This document shows positions 34,210 through 42,227 of a DNA stretch of 64,000 bases, piece by piece. Below the pieces are notes generated by a model, which was given only the letters and a program-made list of their open reading frames with translations, was not told where the DNA came from and ran no database searches. This stretch comes from HGM04593 sp045591315 (GTDB taxonomy: Bacteria > Bacteroidota > Bacteroidia > Bacteroidales > Bacteroidaceae), in contig JAZNSN010000074.1 of assembly GCA_045591315.1 (NCBI GenBank), forward strand, positions 1 to 64,000, read 5' to 3'. A program made the position numbers and the translations under genes. Each line of letters begins with the position of its first letter. Positions within the stretch are counted from its first letter, which is position 1.

Positions 34210-34217
34210 TATATTTG
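34210..34217 (+). promoter_or_regulatory. -7 element candidate for the SusC/D locus
   Basis: TATATTTG, exact TAnnTTTG match followed by CAG, 45 bases upstream of the SusC ATG in an AT-rich gap. A -33 TTTG at normal spacing is missing. Confidence 0.5.
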
Positions 34218-34261
34218 CAGAATCGAGAAAACAGAAAAAGAACAAAAAAACTCCAAATATC

Positions 34262-37200
34262 ATGAAAGCCAGCATTTTTACGCCAAAGGCAATTTGCATG
34301 ATTCTTATGCTGTTCTGCGCTACATCATCATTTGCGCAGAGCAATGCTGTTACAGGAACTGTCACTGACGACATGGGAGAACCGTTGCCGGCAGCTAGTG
34401 TAGCAGTAATGAACAACGGCAAGATAGTACGTGGTACAAACACAAACCTGAACGGTTATTTTAAGGTAGAGGTTTTCCTTGGTGAAGGCGACAATGAGAT
34501 CCAAGTAAGCTACGTCGGTTCAAAGACAAGGTCAATCAAGTTGACCACTGAAAACCACGGCAAGCATTTTGAGGTAGTGATGCTGCCCGATGAAGAACTG
34601 CTCGAAGAGGTCACTATCGTTGAGGACGGATATGCACGATTGCCACGAAAGGACATGGTCGGTGCATTCACCACTGTGAAAGCAGACGACATTATGATGC
34701 CAGCCTACCAGAGCATCGACCAGATGCTGCAAGGAAAGGTAGCCGGAATGAGCGTTGTCAACTCTTCGGCACGTGTCGGTGCATCACCGAAGATAACAAT
34801 CCGCGGAACATCGACAATCCTTGGAAACACCGACCCGCTATGGGTCGTAGATGGCGTAATTCAGGAAGACCCGCTTTCCATAGACATGAGTTCTGCCATA
34901 ACGTCAGACATGAGAGAGCTTATCGGAAACCAAGTTTCATGGCTCAACCCTCAGGATATTGACAACATCACTGTCTTGAAAGACGCATCAGCTACAGCGA
35001 TCTATGGTTCTAAGGCCTCGAACGGTGTAATTGTAATCACCACAAAGAAAGGTGTTCCTGGCCGTATCAGCGTAAACTACAACACGAACATATCGGTAAG
35101 AGAGCGTCCGACATACGACATGTACGACTTCATGAATTCTTATGAGCGTATCCAGTTCAGCAAGGAGGCATACGAAGCAGGTGTACGCTACCAGACCGAG
35201 CCACTACCACAGATATACACCTATGAGGGTCTCATGGCGATGTTCAACCAGAGAACAATCACAGAAGAACAGTTTGCAAAATATCTCCAGCGTCTTGAGA
35301 CCGTAAACACCGACTGGTTCGACCTTCTTACACGTAATGCCGTAAGCCAGAGCCACAACCTTAGCGTATCTGGTGGTACAGACAAATACACCTACAATGC
35401 ATCTTTAGGATATCAGGACAACAAAGGTTATGAGGTTGGCAACGAGAACGATCAGATAACAACCCGTCTGAGCATAAACAGCAATATCAATGATAAGCTC
35501 AGCATAAACGTACAGCTGAACGGAAGCATCAGAAATTCCGACGGTTATGGAGCTGGCGTAAATCCATACACATATGCAATGAACACCAGCCGTGCCATAC
35601 CGGCATATGAAGAGAACGGTGACCGCGCATTCTACTCAAAATACTATACATACCAGTACAATACACAGTTGGGTGCCAAGAACCAATACTCATACAACAT
35701 TTTCAACGAAATGGAGAACAGCTACTCTTCGAACAAGGGTACGAACTTCAACGCATCAGCAAATGTTTCGTATAAGATTCTCAGTTGGCTCACATATCAG
35801 GCAACAGCAAACGTCGCATACAGCAACAACAAAAGCGAAAGCTATTCCGGAGAAAAGACATCACGTGTAGAACAGCTCTACCGCGGCTATGCATACGGTA
35901 CTGAGAAAGCGGGTTCCGACAGATATAATGCAGCTCTGATGCCTTTCGGTGGTGTACTCAACCAGGCAAATTCACTGAGTGTGTCATACAGCACCTCGCA
36001 CCGTCTTGTATTCAGCAAGGAGTTCAATGAAAATCACCGTTTGAATGCTATGTTAGGTATGGAGGTCCGTACCAGTGAGAGCACAAGCGACGGCAATACA
36101 GTCTGGGGCTATGTACCTGAACGCGGTTCAAAGCTCGTTTCACCGACCGTGCCGGGAAACTTTAAGCCGCTAGGAAGCGATGTCCTAATCGGATGGGGCG
36201 CACTTGCACAGCTATACAACGGAGGATGGAGCAAGACCTCAACAACAACAAACTACATGTCATTCTTCGCAACAGTAGCCTACTCCTTGAAAAACCGTTA
36301 TGTATTCAACTTGAACATGCGTTCTGATGCTTCAAACAGGTTCGGACAGGATGTAAACAAGCAATTCGACCCGACATGGTCTTTCGGATTCTCTTGGAAA
36401 ATCGCACAAGAGCCATTCATCGTGAAGCATCTGCCCTGGCTTGACCAGTTCAACATACGTGTAACATACGGTATCCAAGGCAATGTAGTAAATTCTCTCA
36501 GCCCCGAAATGATTGCGAGGTACGAAGGATTGCTGCAGAGCTACAATGAATACTATCTCTCTATTGCAAGCTTGCCGAACAAACAGCTGAAATGGGAACG
36601 TACGAAAACGATGAACCTCGGTGCAGACATTTCGCTATTTGGCATAACAATGAACATTGAATACTACCAGAGGAAGTCCAATGCCATAATACGTCAGGAT
36701 ATACCTCAGGAATACGGTATGTCAAGCATGCCGCTCAACGGTGGCATGATTACCAACCGAGGTGTTGAACTGACCTTGAACTTCACACCAATACGCACTA
36801 AGGATTGGGTGTGGACATTAGGCATCAATGCCGGCAAGAACTGGAACGAATCGGCAACAGATGACCGTACAGCAAAAGCAGACGAACTGACCCACACGGA
36901 TTTCCTCAATGGCAGCAGTGACCGTCCGCTGAAGAAAGGATACCCTCTGTCGGCATTCTGGTCATACAAGTTCACTGGTCTTGACGGCAAGAACGGATAT
37001 CCGACATTTGAGCATGCGACATACGACACAGTAGAAGGTGACGGAAGCGTTGATCCAACCACCTTCCTCGTTTATTCGGGACAGAGCGAACCATACTTCA
37101 GCGGTGGACTCAACACACGCTTGCGTTGGAAGAACTTCCATATAGGCATGGACTTTGCCCTTATGCTAGGTTCTAAGAAACGTTTGCCGAACCCATATTC

Positions 37201-37618
37201 GACATTTACATACGGAAAGATGCCGGATATCTTCAGCAACCTGTCAAAAGAGCTGAACGACCGTTGGAAGAAACCCGGTGACGAAGCACATACAAACATT
37301 CCAGCACTTTATACATCGGTACGCGACCTATATAATCTGAATTTGCCTAACGGATTATACGACAATATATATTCAATGTGGGCGCAGTCTGACGCAAGAG
37401 TCGCAAACGCATCGTTCCTGCGTTGTACCCAGATTTCGCTTTCATACAGCATACCGCACAATATATGCAAGAAGATAGGCTTGACACGTATCCAGATTAG
37501 CGCTAACGTAAACAACCTGTTTGTTATTGCAAGCGACGACTGGAAAGGTTACGACCCCGAACTTGGTTACAGCATACAGCCAAGGATTTATTCTTTAGGT
37601 TTGAGTGTAGGATTCTAA
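34262..37618 (+). CDS. SusC/RagA family TonB-linked outer-membrane receptor
   Basis: TonB-dependent outer-membrane importer of 1118 residues that forms a lidded transporter with the SusD-like lipoprotein encoded next. After the signal peptide (ending SSFAQ, about 26) there is a carboxypeptidase-D-like regulatory domain (about 30-115, VTGTVTDDMGEPLPAASV). A TonB-box-like EEVTIVEDGYARLPR follows, then the plug domain (about 140-260, with the family signature DPLWVVDGVIQED and DASATAIYGSKASNGVIVITTKK) and a long barrel ending in YSLGLSVGF. No N-terminal STN domain is seen, so signalling to an anti-sigma factor is not expected. Substrate unknown. Confidence 0.93.
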   Translation: MKASIFTPKAICMILMLFCATSSFAQSNAVTGTVTDDMGEPLPAASVAVMNNGKIVRGTNTNLNGYFKVEVFLGEGDNEIQVSYVGSKTRSIKLTTENHGKHFEVVMLPDEELLEEVTIVEDGYARLPRKDMVGAFTTVKADDIMMPAYQSIDQMLQGKVAGMSVVNSSARVGASPKITIRGTSTILGNTDPLWVVDGVIQEDPLSIDMSSAITSDMRELIGNQVSWLNPQDIDNITVLKDASATAIYGSKASNGVIVITTKKGVPGRISVNYNTNISVRERPTYDMYDFMNSYERIQFSKEAYEAGVRYQTEPLPQIYTYEGLMAMFNQRTITEEQFAKYLQRLETVNTDWFDLLTRNAVSQSHNLSVSGGTDKYTYNASLGYQDNKGYEVGNENDQITTRLSINSNINDKLSINVQLNGSIRNSDGYGAGVNPYTYAMNTSRAIPAYEENGDRAFYSKYYTYQYNTQLGAKNQYSYNIFNEMENSYSSNKGTNFNASANVSYKILSWLTYQATANVAYSNNKSESYSGEKTSRVEQLYRGYAYGTEKAGSDRYNAALMPFGGVLNQANSLSVSYSTSHRLVFSKEFNENHRLNAMLGMEVRTSESTSDGNTVWGYVPERGSKLVSPTVPGNFKPLGSDVLIGWGALAQLYNGGWSKTSTTTNYMSFFATVAYSLKNRYVFNLNMRSDASNRFGQDVNKQFDPTWSFGFSWKIAQEPFIVKHLPWLDQFNIRVTYGIQGNVVNSLSPEMIARYEGLLQSYNEYYLSIASLPNKQLKWERTKTMNLGADISLFGITMNIEYYQRKSNAIIRQDIPQEYGMSSMPLNGGMITNRGVELTLNFTPIRTKDWVWTLGINAGKNWNESATDDRTAKADELTHTDFLNGSSDRPLKKGYPLSAFWSYKFTGLDGKNGYPTFEHATYDTVEGDGSVDPTTFLVYSGQSEPYFSGGLNTRLRWKNFHIGMDFALMLGSKKRLPNPYSTFTYGKMPDIFSNLSKELNDRWKKPGDEAHTNIPALYTSVRDLYNLNLPNGLYDNIYSMWAQSDARVANASFLRCTQISLSYSIPHNICKKIGLTRIQISANVNNLFVIASDDWKGYDPELGYSIQPRIYSLGLSVGF

Positions 37619-37630
37619 AAATAAACAATT

Positions 37631-39190
37631 ATGAAATTCAGACATAACATATTGGCTGTTACTGCTGCTTTCTTATTGACAGCATGCAGCGACTTCCTTG
37701 AACCGGATTCAGAGAGCGAGTTCGTTCCTGAAGATGCAGTATCACTCAACGAACTGCTGCTTGGTGAAGCATACATGCGTAATGACATGAAAGGGTTCAA
37801 TATCTTCTTGGGATTGTTAGAGGACGATGTCGAAGCAGCCCCATACCAGGTACCGAACGAAGGATTCGACGGAAATCTGTATCTGGCAAGCTATACATGG
37901 CAACCCGACATGTACGAGATGATGATGGAGGCTGGAGCCGGACATATAAACATGTATGAAAGCTACTACGAACTGATACTTGGAGCCAACGCTGTCATAG
38001 ACTATCTCCCCGAAGTAAACGACACCCAGTTGAACAAAGACAAGGTCAAGGCACAGGCGTACGCCCTGCGTGGTTTCTACTACTTCAACCTCGTTAACAT
38101 ATTCGGACAGCCATTCAACAGCAACCCACAGGCACTTGGTGTTCCCTTAAAACTGAGTAGCGGTATCGAAGAGAGCAACGACTATCTCAAAAGAAGAAGC
38201 GTAGAGGAAGTATATGCACAGATACTTTCTGACCTTCAGACAGCAGAAGAGGCCTATCTCTCCATGCCTAAGGAAGAACAATGGAGCGATAACTACCGTA
38301 CCAGCCTACCTATGGTACAGCTGATGCTTTCACGTACATATTTGTATATGGAGAACTGGAGCAAGGCTGCAGAATATGCAAAACTGGTTATGGACAACGA
38401 AAATTTCAAACTTGTAAACCTGGTTGATGTTCCCTACAACAGATATGACGACGAAGGCAATGTAGTACCCAATTATGTGGTATATCCAACCTACTCATCA
38501 ACTGAGACAATATGGCCATACGGCAATGTTGAAGACATGTTCGAATGGACCTACAGCGGAACTAACAATGTCAACTCTGTTACAGGAGAGAAAATGCATG
38601 CATATTTCCGGGCTTCAGAAGAACTGCTCAACACATACGTTGACTGGGACCTCCGCCTGACATACTATATAATCAACATCGCAACAAGCAATGGCAATGA
38701 GATGCCGATGGCATTCAGCAAGGTCAACACAGGAACAAGATACTTCTTGCCACAAAATGCCAATAACGTGTTCGGACGTTGTCTGCGTCTCTCCGAGGCA
38801 TACCTGAACTATGCAGAGGCAAAAGCCATGCTCGGTGGCGAAGGTATTGAAGATGCGACTAAAACCTTGAACACATTGCGCGAACACAGATTCGATCCGG
38901 AGGACTTTGAAGAAGAGACATTTGCCTCACAAGAAGAACTGATAAATTTTGTCCGTGACGAGCGTCGCCGCGAACTATGCTTCGAAGGGCACCGCTGGTT
39001 TGATCTGCGCCGTTGGGGTATGCCGTCGTTTACTCATAAATGGCAAGTTGATGCAGAAACAACACATATCTATACTATCGAAGAGGGAGACCTGCTTTAC
39101 ACAGTTCCTATTCCAGACGAAGCATTGCAAATGAACGGAAGTCTCCAACAGAACGAATTGCCAGGCAAGCGTGTTCCAACTATTGAATAA
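37631..39190 (+). CDS. SusD/RagB family nutrient-binding lipoprotein
   Basis: Surface lipoprotein of 519 residues forming the lid on the SusC-like receptor. The lipobox is LLTACS with Cys19. The SusD-like N-terminal domain includes QAYALRGFYYFNLVNIFGQPF (about 138-160) and TPR-like helices. The C-terminal RagB/SusD signature includes NYAEAKAMLGG, LRERRRELCFEGHRWFDLRRWG-like sequence (about 440-465) and a final PIPDEALQMNGSLQQNELPG. It starts 12 bases after the SusC stop. The ligand cannot be read from sequence; no glycan-active enzyme is nearby. Confidence 0.93.
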   Translation: MKFRHNILAVTAAFLLTACSDFLEPDSESEFVPEDAVSLNELLLGEAYMRNDMKGFNIFLGLLEDDVEAAPYQVPNEGFDGNLYLASYTWQPDMYEMMMEAGAGHINMYESYYELILGANAVIDYLPEVNDTQLNKDKVKAQAYALRGFYYFNLVNIFGQPFNSNPQALGVPLKLSSGIEESNDYLKRRSVEEVYAQILSDLQTAEEAYLSMPKEEQWSDNYRTSLPMVQLMLSRTYLYMENWSKAAEYAKLVMDNENFKLVNLVDVPYNRYDDEGNVVPNYVVYPTYSSTETIWPYGNVEDMFEWTYSGTNNVNSVTGEKMHAYFRASEELLNTYVDWDLRLTYYIINIATSNGNEMPMAFSKVNTGTRYFLPQNANNVFGRCLRLSEAYLNYAEAKAMLGGEGIEDATKTLNTLREHRFDPEDFEEETFASQEELINFVRDERRRELCFEGHRWFDLRRWGMPSFTHKWQVDAETTHIYTIEEGDLLYTVPIPDEALQMNGSLQQNELPGKRVPTIE

Positions 39191-39209
39191 GCATAAAAAG
39201 AACAGCACT

Positions 39210-40247
39210 ATGAAAAAGTTCATCCAAACCGCAATAATCATCCTTGCAGGCATAACAATCTTTTCTGCATGCAAAGACAGTGAGGACGACATAACTCCAT
39301 CAGGCAATTACTCCCCTATCCGTGGAGGATTCCCGCAAGGAACTACTGAATACGATTCTCTCATCAATGAGATAAAGAACGAATATGGCGTTTATCTTCT
39401 TTACAAGGACGTAACAGAAGAAGACCTTAACCGTGACTGGGTATCGGCAGGAACAGGCGACATATATGTTGCCGGCTACGACCATGAACGTGATGACCCC
39501 TCATGGAACTTACCGGAGGATCATCTACCTTTCTACGTCAATTTCTTCTATAACTACATCTTTCCTAACATAAGTAAGGAATTCGCAAATTCAACTTTTC
39601 CGGTAAAGATATATATGATACACAATCTGCGTACAGAGCCACGTAACTACGGTGAGGAAAGCGAGGACAGCGTAGATGTCGATGGAACGACTGTTGACCC
39701 GTCGAAGTCCATTAAGCTTGGCAATTTCGACAACTGGGCTATCAGTTTCAAAGAAGATGTCATCAATGGTTCCGATGCTGAGTATTCATTGAAGCAACAA
39801 AGATGCATGTTCATGATACAGACAATATACAATGCTATTGAAAAAGGTGAAATTGATTCGCCGGATGAGTTCTGGAGTGGATTCGATTTCTCCACCGACA
39901 AAAAGATGAACCACGTTGACCCAAGCAAGCCCAATTACAAGTACAAACTCGGATTCGTGGATATGATAAATGACAACTTTGGTACAGGAGCGCTACAACA
40001 AGTGTGGGCACCGGCCATAGCCAATGAAACCAGCTGCTATTATTGGGAAAAAAACAAGTATCCACACTACAATCTCTTTGCGACATATATAAAGAACATA
40101 ATGTGGCTTACACCTGACGAATTCGAGACACGTTATCCATCAGGCAAATATCCAATGATAAAGGAGAAGTATGAAATTATTGTGAACTACATGCTTGAGA
40201 CATACGGCTTGGACCTTGTAGGCATAGCAAAAGGGATTAAAGAATAG
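39210..40247 (+). CDS. Lipoprotein resembling SusC/D-associated zinc metallohydrolases, without HExxH
   Basis: A 345-residue lipoprotein (MKKFIQTAIIILAGITIFSAC, Cys21) following SusD by 19 bases. Its layout resembles, in my judgement, the 'substrate import-associated zinc metallohydrolase lipoprotein' family that accompanies some SusC/D pairs. Shared traits are a start about an internal EYGVYLLYKD segment, a GFVDMINDNF element and a C-terminal KYPMIKEKYEIIVNYMLETYG helix. The metal-binding HExxH motif expected in the middle is absent; the corresponding region reads LKQQRCMFMIQTIYNAIEKG. It may thus be a binding protein derived from an enzyme. The family assignment is inference and could be wrong. 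ATG 39210 chosen because the open frame upstream lies in susD. Confidence 0.6.
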   Translation: MKKFIQTAIIILAGITIFSACKDSEDDITPSGNYSPIRGGFPQGTTEYDSLINEIKNEYGVYLLYKDVTEEDLNRDWVSAGTGDIYVAGYDHERDDPSWNLPEDHLPFYVNFFYNYIFPNISKEFANSTFPVKIYMIHNLRTEPRNYGEESEDSVDVDGTTVDPSKSIKLGNFDNWAISFKEDVINGSDAEYSLKQQRCMFMIQTIYNAIEKGEIDSPDEFWSGFDFSTDKKMNHVDPSKPNYKYKLGFVDMINDNFGTGALQQVWAPAIANETSCYYWEKNKYPHYNLFATYIKNIMWLTPDEFETRYPSGKYPMIKEKYEIIVNYMLETYGLDLVGIAKGIKE

Positions 40248-40267
40248 GTGTGATAGAAGTTTTAAAT

Positions 40268-41356
40268 ATGAAAAGCACACATCTCATAATGACAATAGCA
40301 TCAATTGCACTCCTGGCTCTATCCTGCTACAATCCTCCGCAGGTTGATTCATTGTGGCAGAAAGAGTTCAATACAGCCCAGGAGATCATCAATACATACA
40401 TAGCTATTGATGAGAAACTTCGTGAGAGCGACAAAGAAAGGCAGACAAAGAACCTTTGCCACTATATATGGAACAGTGGGGAATATATGTTCCAATGCCG
40501 TGGAAAGAACGAAGACATAACACTATTGCCGCAGAACATCGAGGATCTCGCTCTTGATGACGACATCGTAAGGTCGTACATGATTGAGCGTGACACGGCA
40601 CGATTTGCCGACCATTACTTTACACTCAAGGCAATGAAGAGAGGCTGCAGTTTCGACGACTCCCGTGACGGAATTACAATTACAGTGTTCTACCCTATCC
40701 GTGGCATAAACGACAATGACTATAGTAAACTGCAAGAAGTCTTCTCGTGCAAGAATGACGCACTGCACATAGCCTATATGAAAAAGCTCAAGTTCCCGTT
40801 CAGGAACAGCGGATGCAATGAAGAGATGAACCGGATACGCCCGCTTATCGAGAAGAATGTAAAGGACAGCAAACTAAAGCAGGAGATAATCGAGCTATAC
40901 GACCTTTACGGCAATATTGTTCCAGGGATGCCTGCGCCGAATCCGGTACTTAAGGACACCAAAGGCAATGAACACACGTTCGCAGAGTTCCAGGGTAAAG
41001 TGCTTGTCATTGATGTATGGGCAACATGGTGCAGCAGCTGTCTTGCAAAGATGCCTGACTACATGGCACTGCGCGAAAGCTATAAGGATAACAAGGATAT
41101 AGAATTCATAACCGTATCGATAGATCGGAGCGATGCAAAAGTCACATGGCTCAAGAATATCGGCAAGCGCGGTATGGAAGGTATGCTGAACCTTATACCC
41201 GACTGCGAAGAGATGTCGCAGTTCGAGTGCGACTACCACATTTCGGGAGTACCCCGATACATAGTCATAGGAAAAGACGGCAAGATAGTATCGGCCTATG
41301 CTCCACCTCCTGGTGGCGGGTTGAATGAGATAATTTCTAAATTAATTAACAACTGA
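40268..41356 (+). CDS. TlpA-like thioredoxin-domain lipoprotein
   Basis: A 362-residue lipoprotein (lipobox LLALSC, Cys20) with an N-terminal helical region of unknown family (about 25-215) and a C-terminal TlpA/ResA-like thioredoxin domain (about 220-362). The domain begins GMPAPNPVLKDTKGNEHTF, carries the redox motif WCSSC, and has the cis-Pro in SGVPRYIVIGKDGKI. Predicted thiol-disulfide oxidoreductase in the periplasm. It is 20 bases after the metallohydrolase-like gene and 1 base before the next thioredoxin gene, in the SusC/D operon. ATG at 40268 preferred over GTG 40250, because it places the lipobox normally. Confidence 0.85.
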   Translation: MKSTHLIMTIASIALLALSCYNPPQVDSLWQKEFNTAQEIINTYIAIDEKLRESDKERQTKNLCHYIWNSGEYMFQCRGKNEDITLLPQNIEDLALDDDIVRSYMIERDTARFADHYFTLKAMKRGCSFDDSRDGITITVFYPIRGINDNDYSKLQEVFSCKNDALHIAYMKKLKFPFRNSGCNEEMNRIRPLIEKNVKDSKLKQEIIELYDLYGNIVPGMPAPNPVLKDTKGNEHTFAEFQGKVLVIDVWATWCSSCLAKMPDYMALRESYKDNKDIEFITVSIDRSDAKVTWLKNIGKRGMEGMLNLIPDCEEMSQFECDYHISGVPRYIVIGKDGKIVSAYAPPPGGGLNEIISKLINN

Positions 41357-41357
41357 T

Positions 41358-41846
41358 ATGAAAAGAGTAATAATCTACGGTTCCGCACTGCTTGTTCTGC
41401 TTTGCACATGCGGAAATGTAGCAGACAGAACAAAGAACGACGAAAAGGTACAGGCAGAACAGAGAGTAGAAGCAGAGGAAAAGAAGCCTGAAGGTACTGT
41501 ATTCTTCAATATATCTCTAGAGGAAGCATTGGCAAAAGCAAATGAAGAGGACAAATATGTTCTTGTCGATTGCCACACCAAGACATGCGGTCCATGCCGC
41601 AAAATGGAAAAGACAGTTTTCCCGCAGATAAAGTGCGGTGAATTCATAAATTCGCGTTTCGTGCCGATTATGGTGGATATGGAAGAAGAGGCAGGCATTG
41701 CAATTGCAGAGAAATACAAGGTAGGTATATATCCGACCTATCTTGTATTGTCACCCGACGGAAATAAACAGGGGGAAATAGTAGGTGCAGAATTCAATCT
41801 GAACGATTTCATAGCGATGTTCAAGAAAATTCTTCATGAAAAATGA
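41358..41846 (+). CDS. Thioredoxin-fold lipoprotein
   Basis: A 162-residue lipoprotein with a hydrophobic leader ending LLVLLCTCG (Cys16 or Cys18), a Lys/Glu-rich linker (about 22-45) and a single thioredoxin domain (about 48-160). The domain carries the redox motif CGPC in KTCGPCRKMEK, the typical partner segment FINSRFVPIMVDME, and a cis-Pro in GIYPTYLVLSPDG. Similar to the DUF255-adjacent/thioredoxin_7 type. It starts 1 base after the TlpA-like gene, so the two are translated together. A terminator follows at 41867, closing the locus. Confidence 0.85.
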   Translation: MKRVIIYGSALLVLLCTCGNVADRTKNDEKVQAEQRVEAEEKKPEGTVFFNISLEEALAKANEEDKYVLVDCHTKTCGPCRKMEKTVFPQIKCGEFINSRFVPIMVDMEEEAGIAIAEKYKVGIYPTYLVLSPDGNKQGEIVGAEFNLNDFIAMFKKILHEK

Positions 41847-41866
41847 CATAAGTGAGAACACAGCAT

Positions 41867-41895
41867 GAGGATGACCCAAAAGTCATCCTCTTTTT
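41867..41895 (+). terminator. Intrinsic terminator of the SusC/D-thioredoxin locus
   Basis: Perfect 9-bp stem GAGGATGAC / GTCATCCTC with loop CCAAAA, followed by TTTTT, 20 bases past the last stop of the locus. Confidence 0.88.
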
Positions 41896-41898
41896 GTA

Positions 41899-42092
41899 GG
41901 AGGTATCTAAAAAGTAAAGTTCAAGGCTTGTGCAGCCTTCAAAACTGCAGTTTACTAAGCGTAAATGATGATTTTGAAGGCAAACGTAACACAGAAAATT
42001 TGTGCAAACGAGTTAAATGCAAAGTTTACTTTGCTATTTTACAACTAGTGATGCCAAATTTCGGGTACCAAATTTACTTTATAGATGCCTCC
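41899..42092. mobile_element. Candidate MITE-like inverted-repeat element (194 bp)
   Basis: The ends are 20-base imperfect inverted repeats, GGAGGTATCTAAAAAGTAAA at 41899-41918 and its 18/20 complement at 42073-42092. Inside, a second exact 10-bp inverted repeat (GCCTTCAAAA 41935-41944 / TTTTGAAGGC 41972-41981) and several short hairpins occur. There is no transposase and no clear target-site duplication. It fills most of the 381-base gap between the thioredoxin gene and the secreted protein; a 93-codon ORF across it is not credible. It could equally be a structured RNA leader. Confidence 0.45.
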
Positions 42093-42137
42093 ATATATGT
42101 TAAAGTTCTTAATATCACACATATATTGGATACTTGT

Positions 42138-42169
42138 CTTTCATAATTTAAGTAAAAAACATAACTTTG
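42138..42169 (+). promoter_or_regulatory. Promoter candidate for the 42228 secreted protein
   Basis: -7 box TAACTTTG (42162-42169), exact TAnnTTTG match, with a weak -33 CTTT (42138-42141) at 20-base spacing. Start near 42176, 52 bases before the ATG. Confidence 0.5.
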
Positions 42170-42227
42170 CAGACAAATCAGAAGCAAAACAGCTATTCAT
42201 TGTACAATAATCTCTAAAACCAACAAT

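Noticed and set aside
41865..42146. 93-codon plus-strand ORF after the thioredoxin gene
   Set aside because: It begins inside the terminator hairpin and runs through the inverted-repeat element; Cys/Lys-rich composition unlike the neighbours and no start context.
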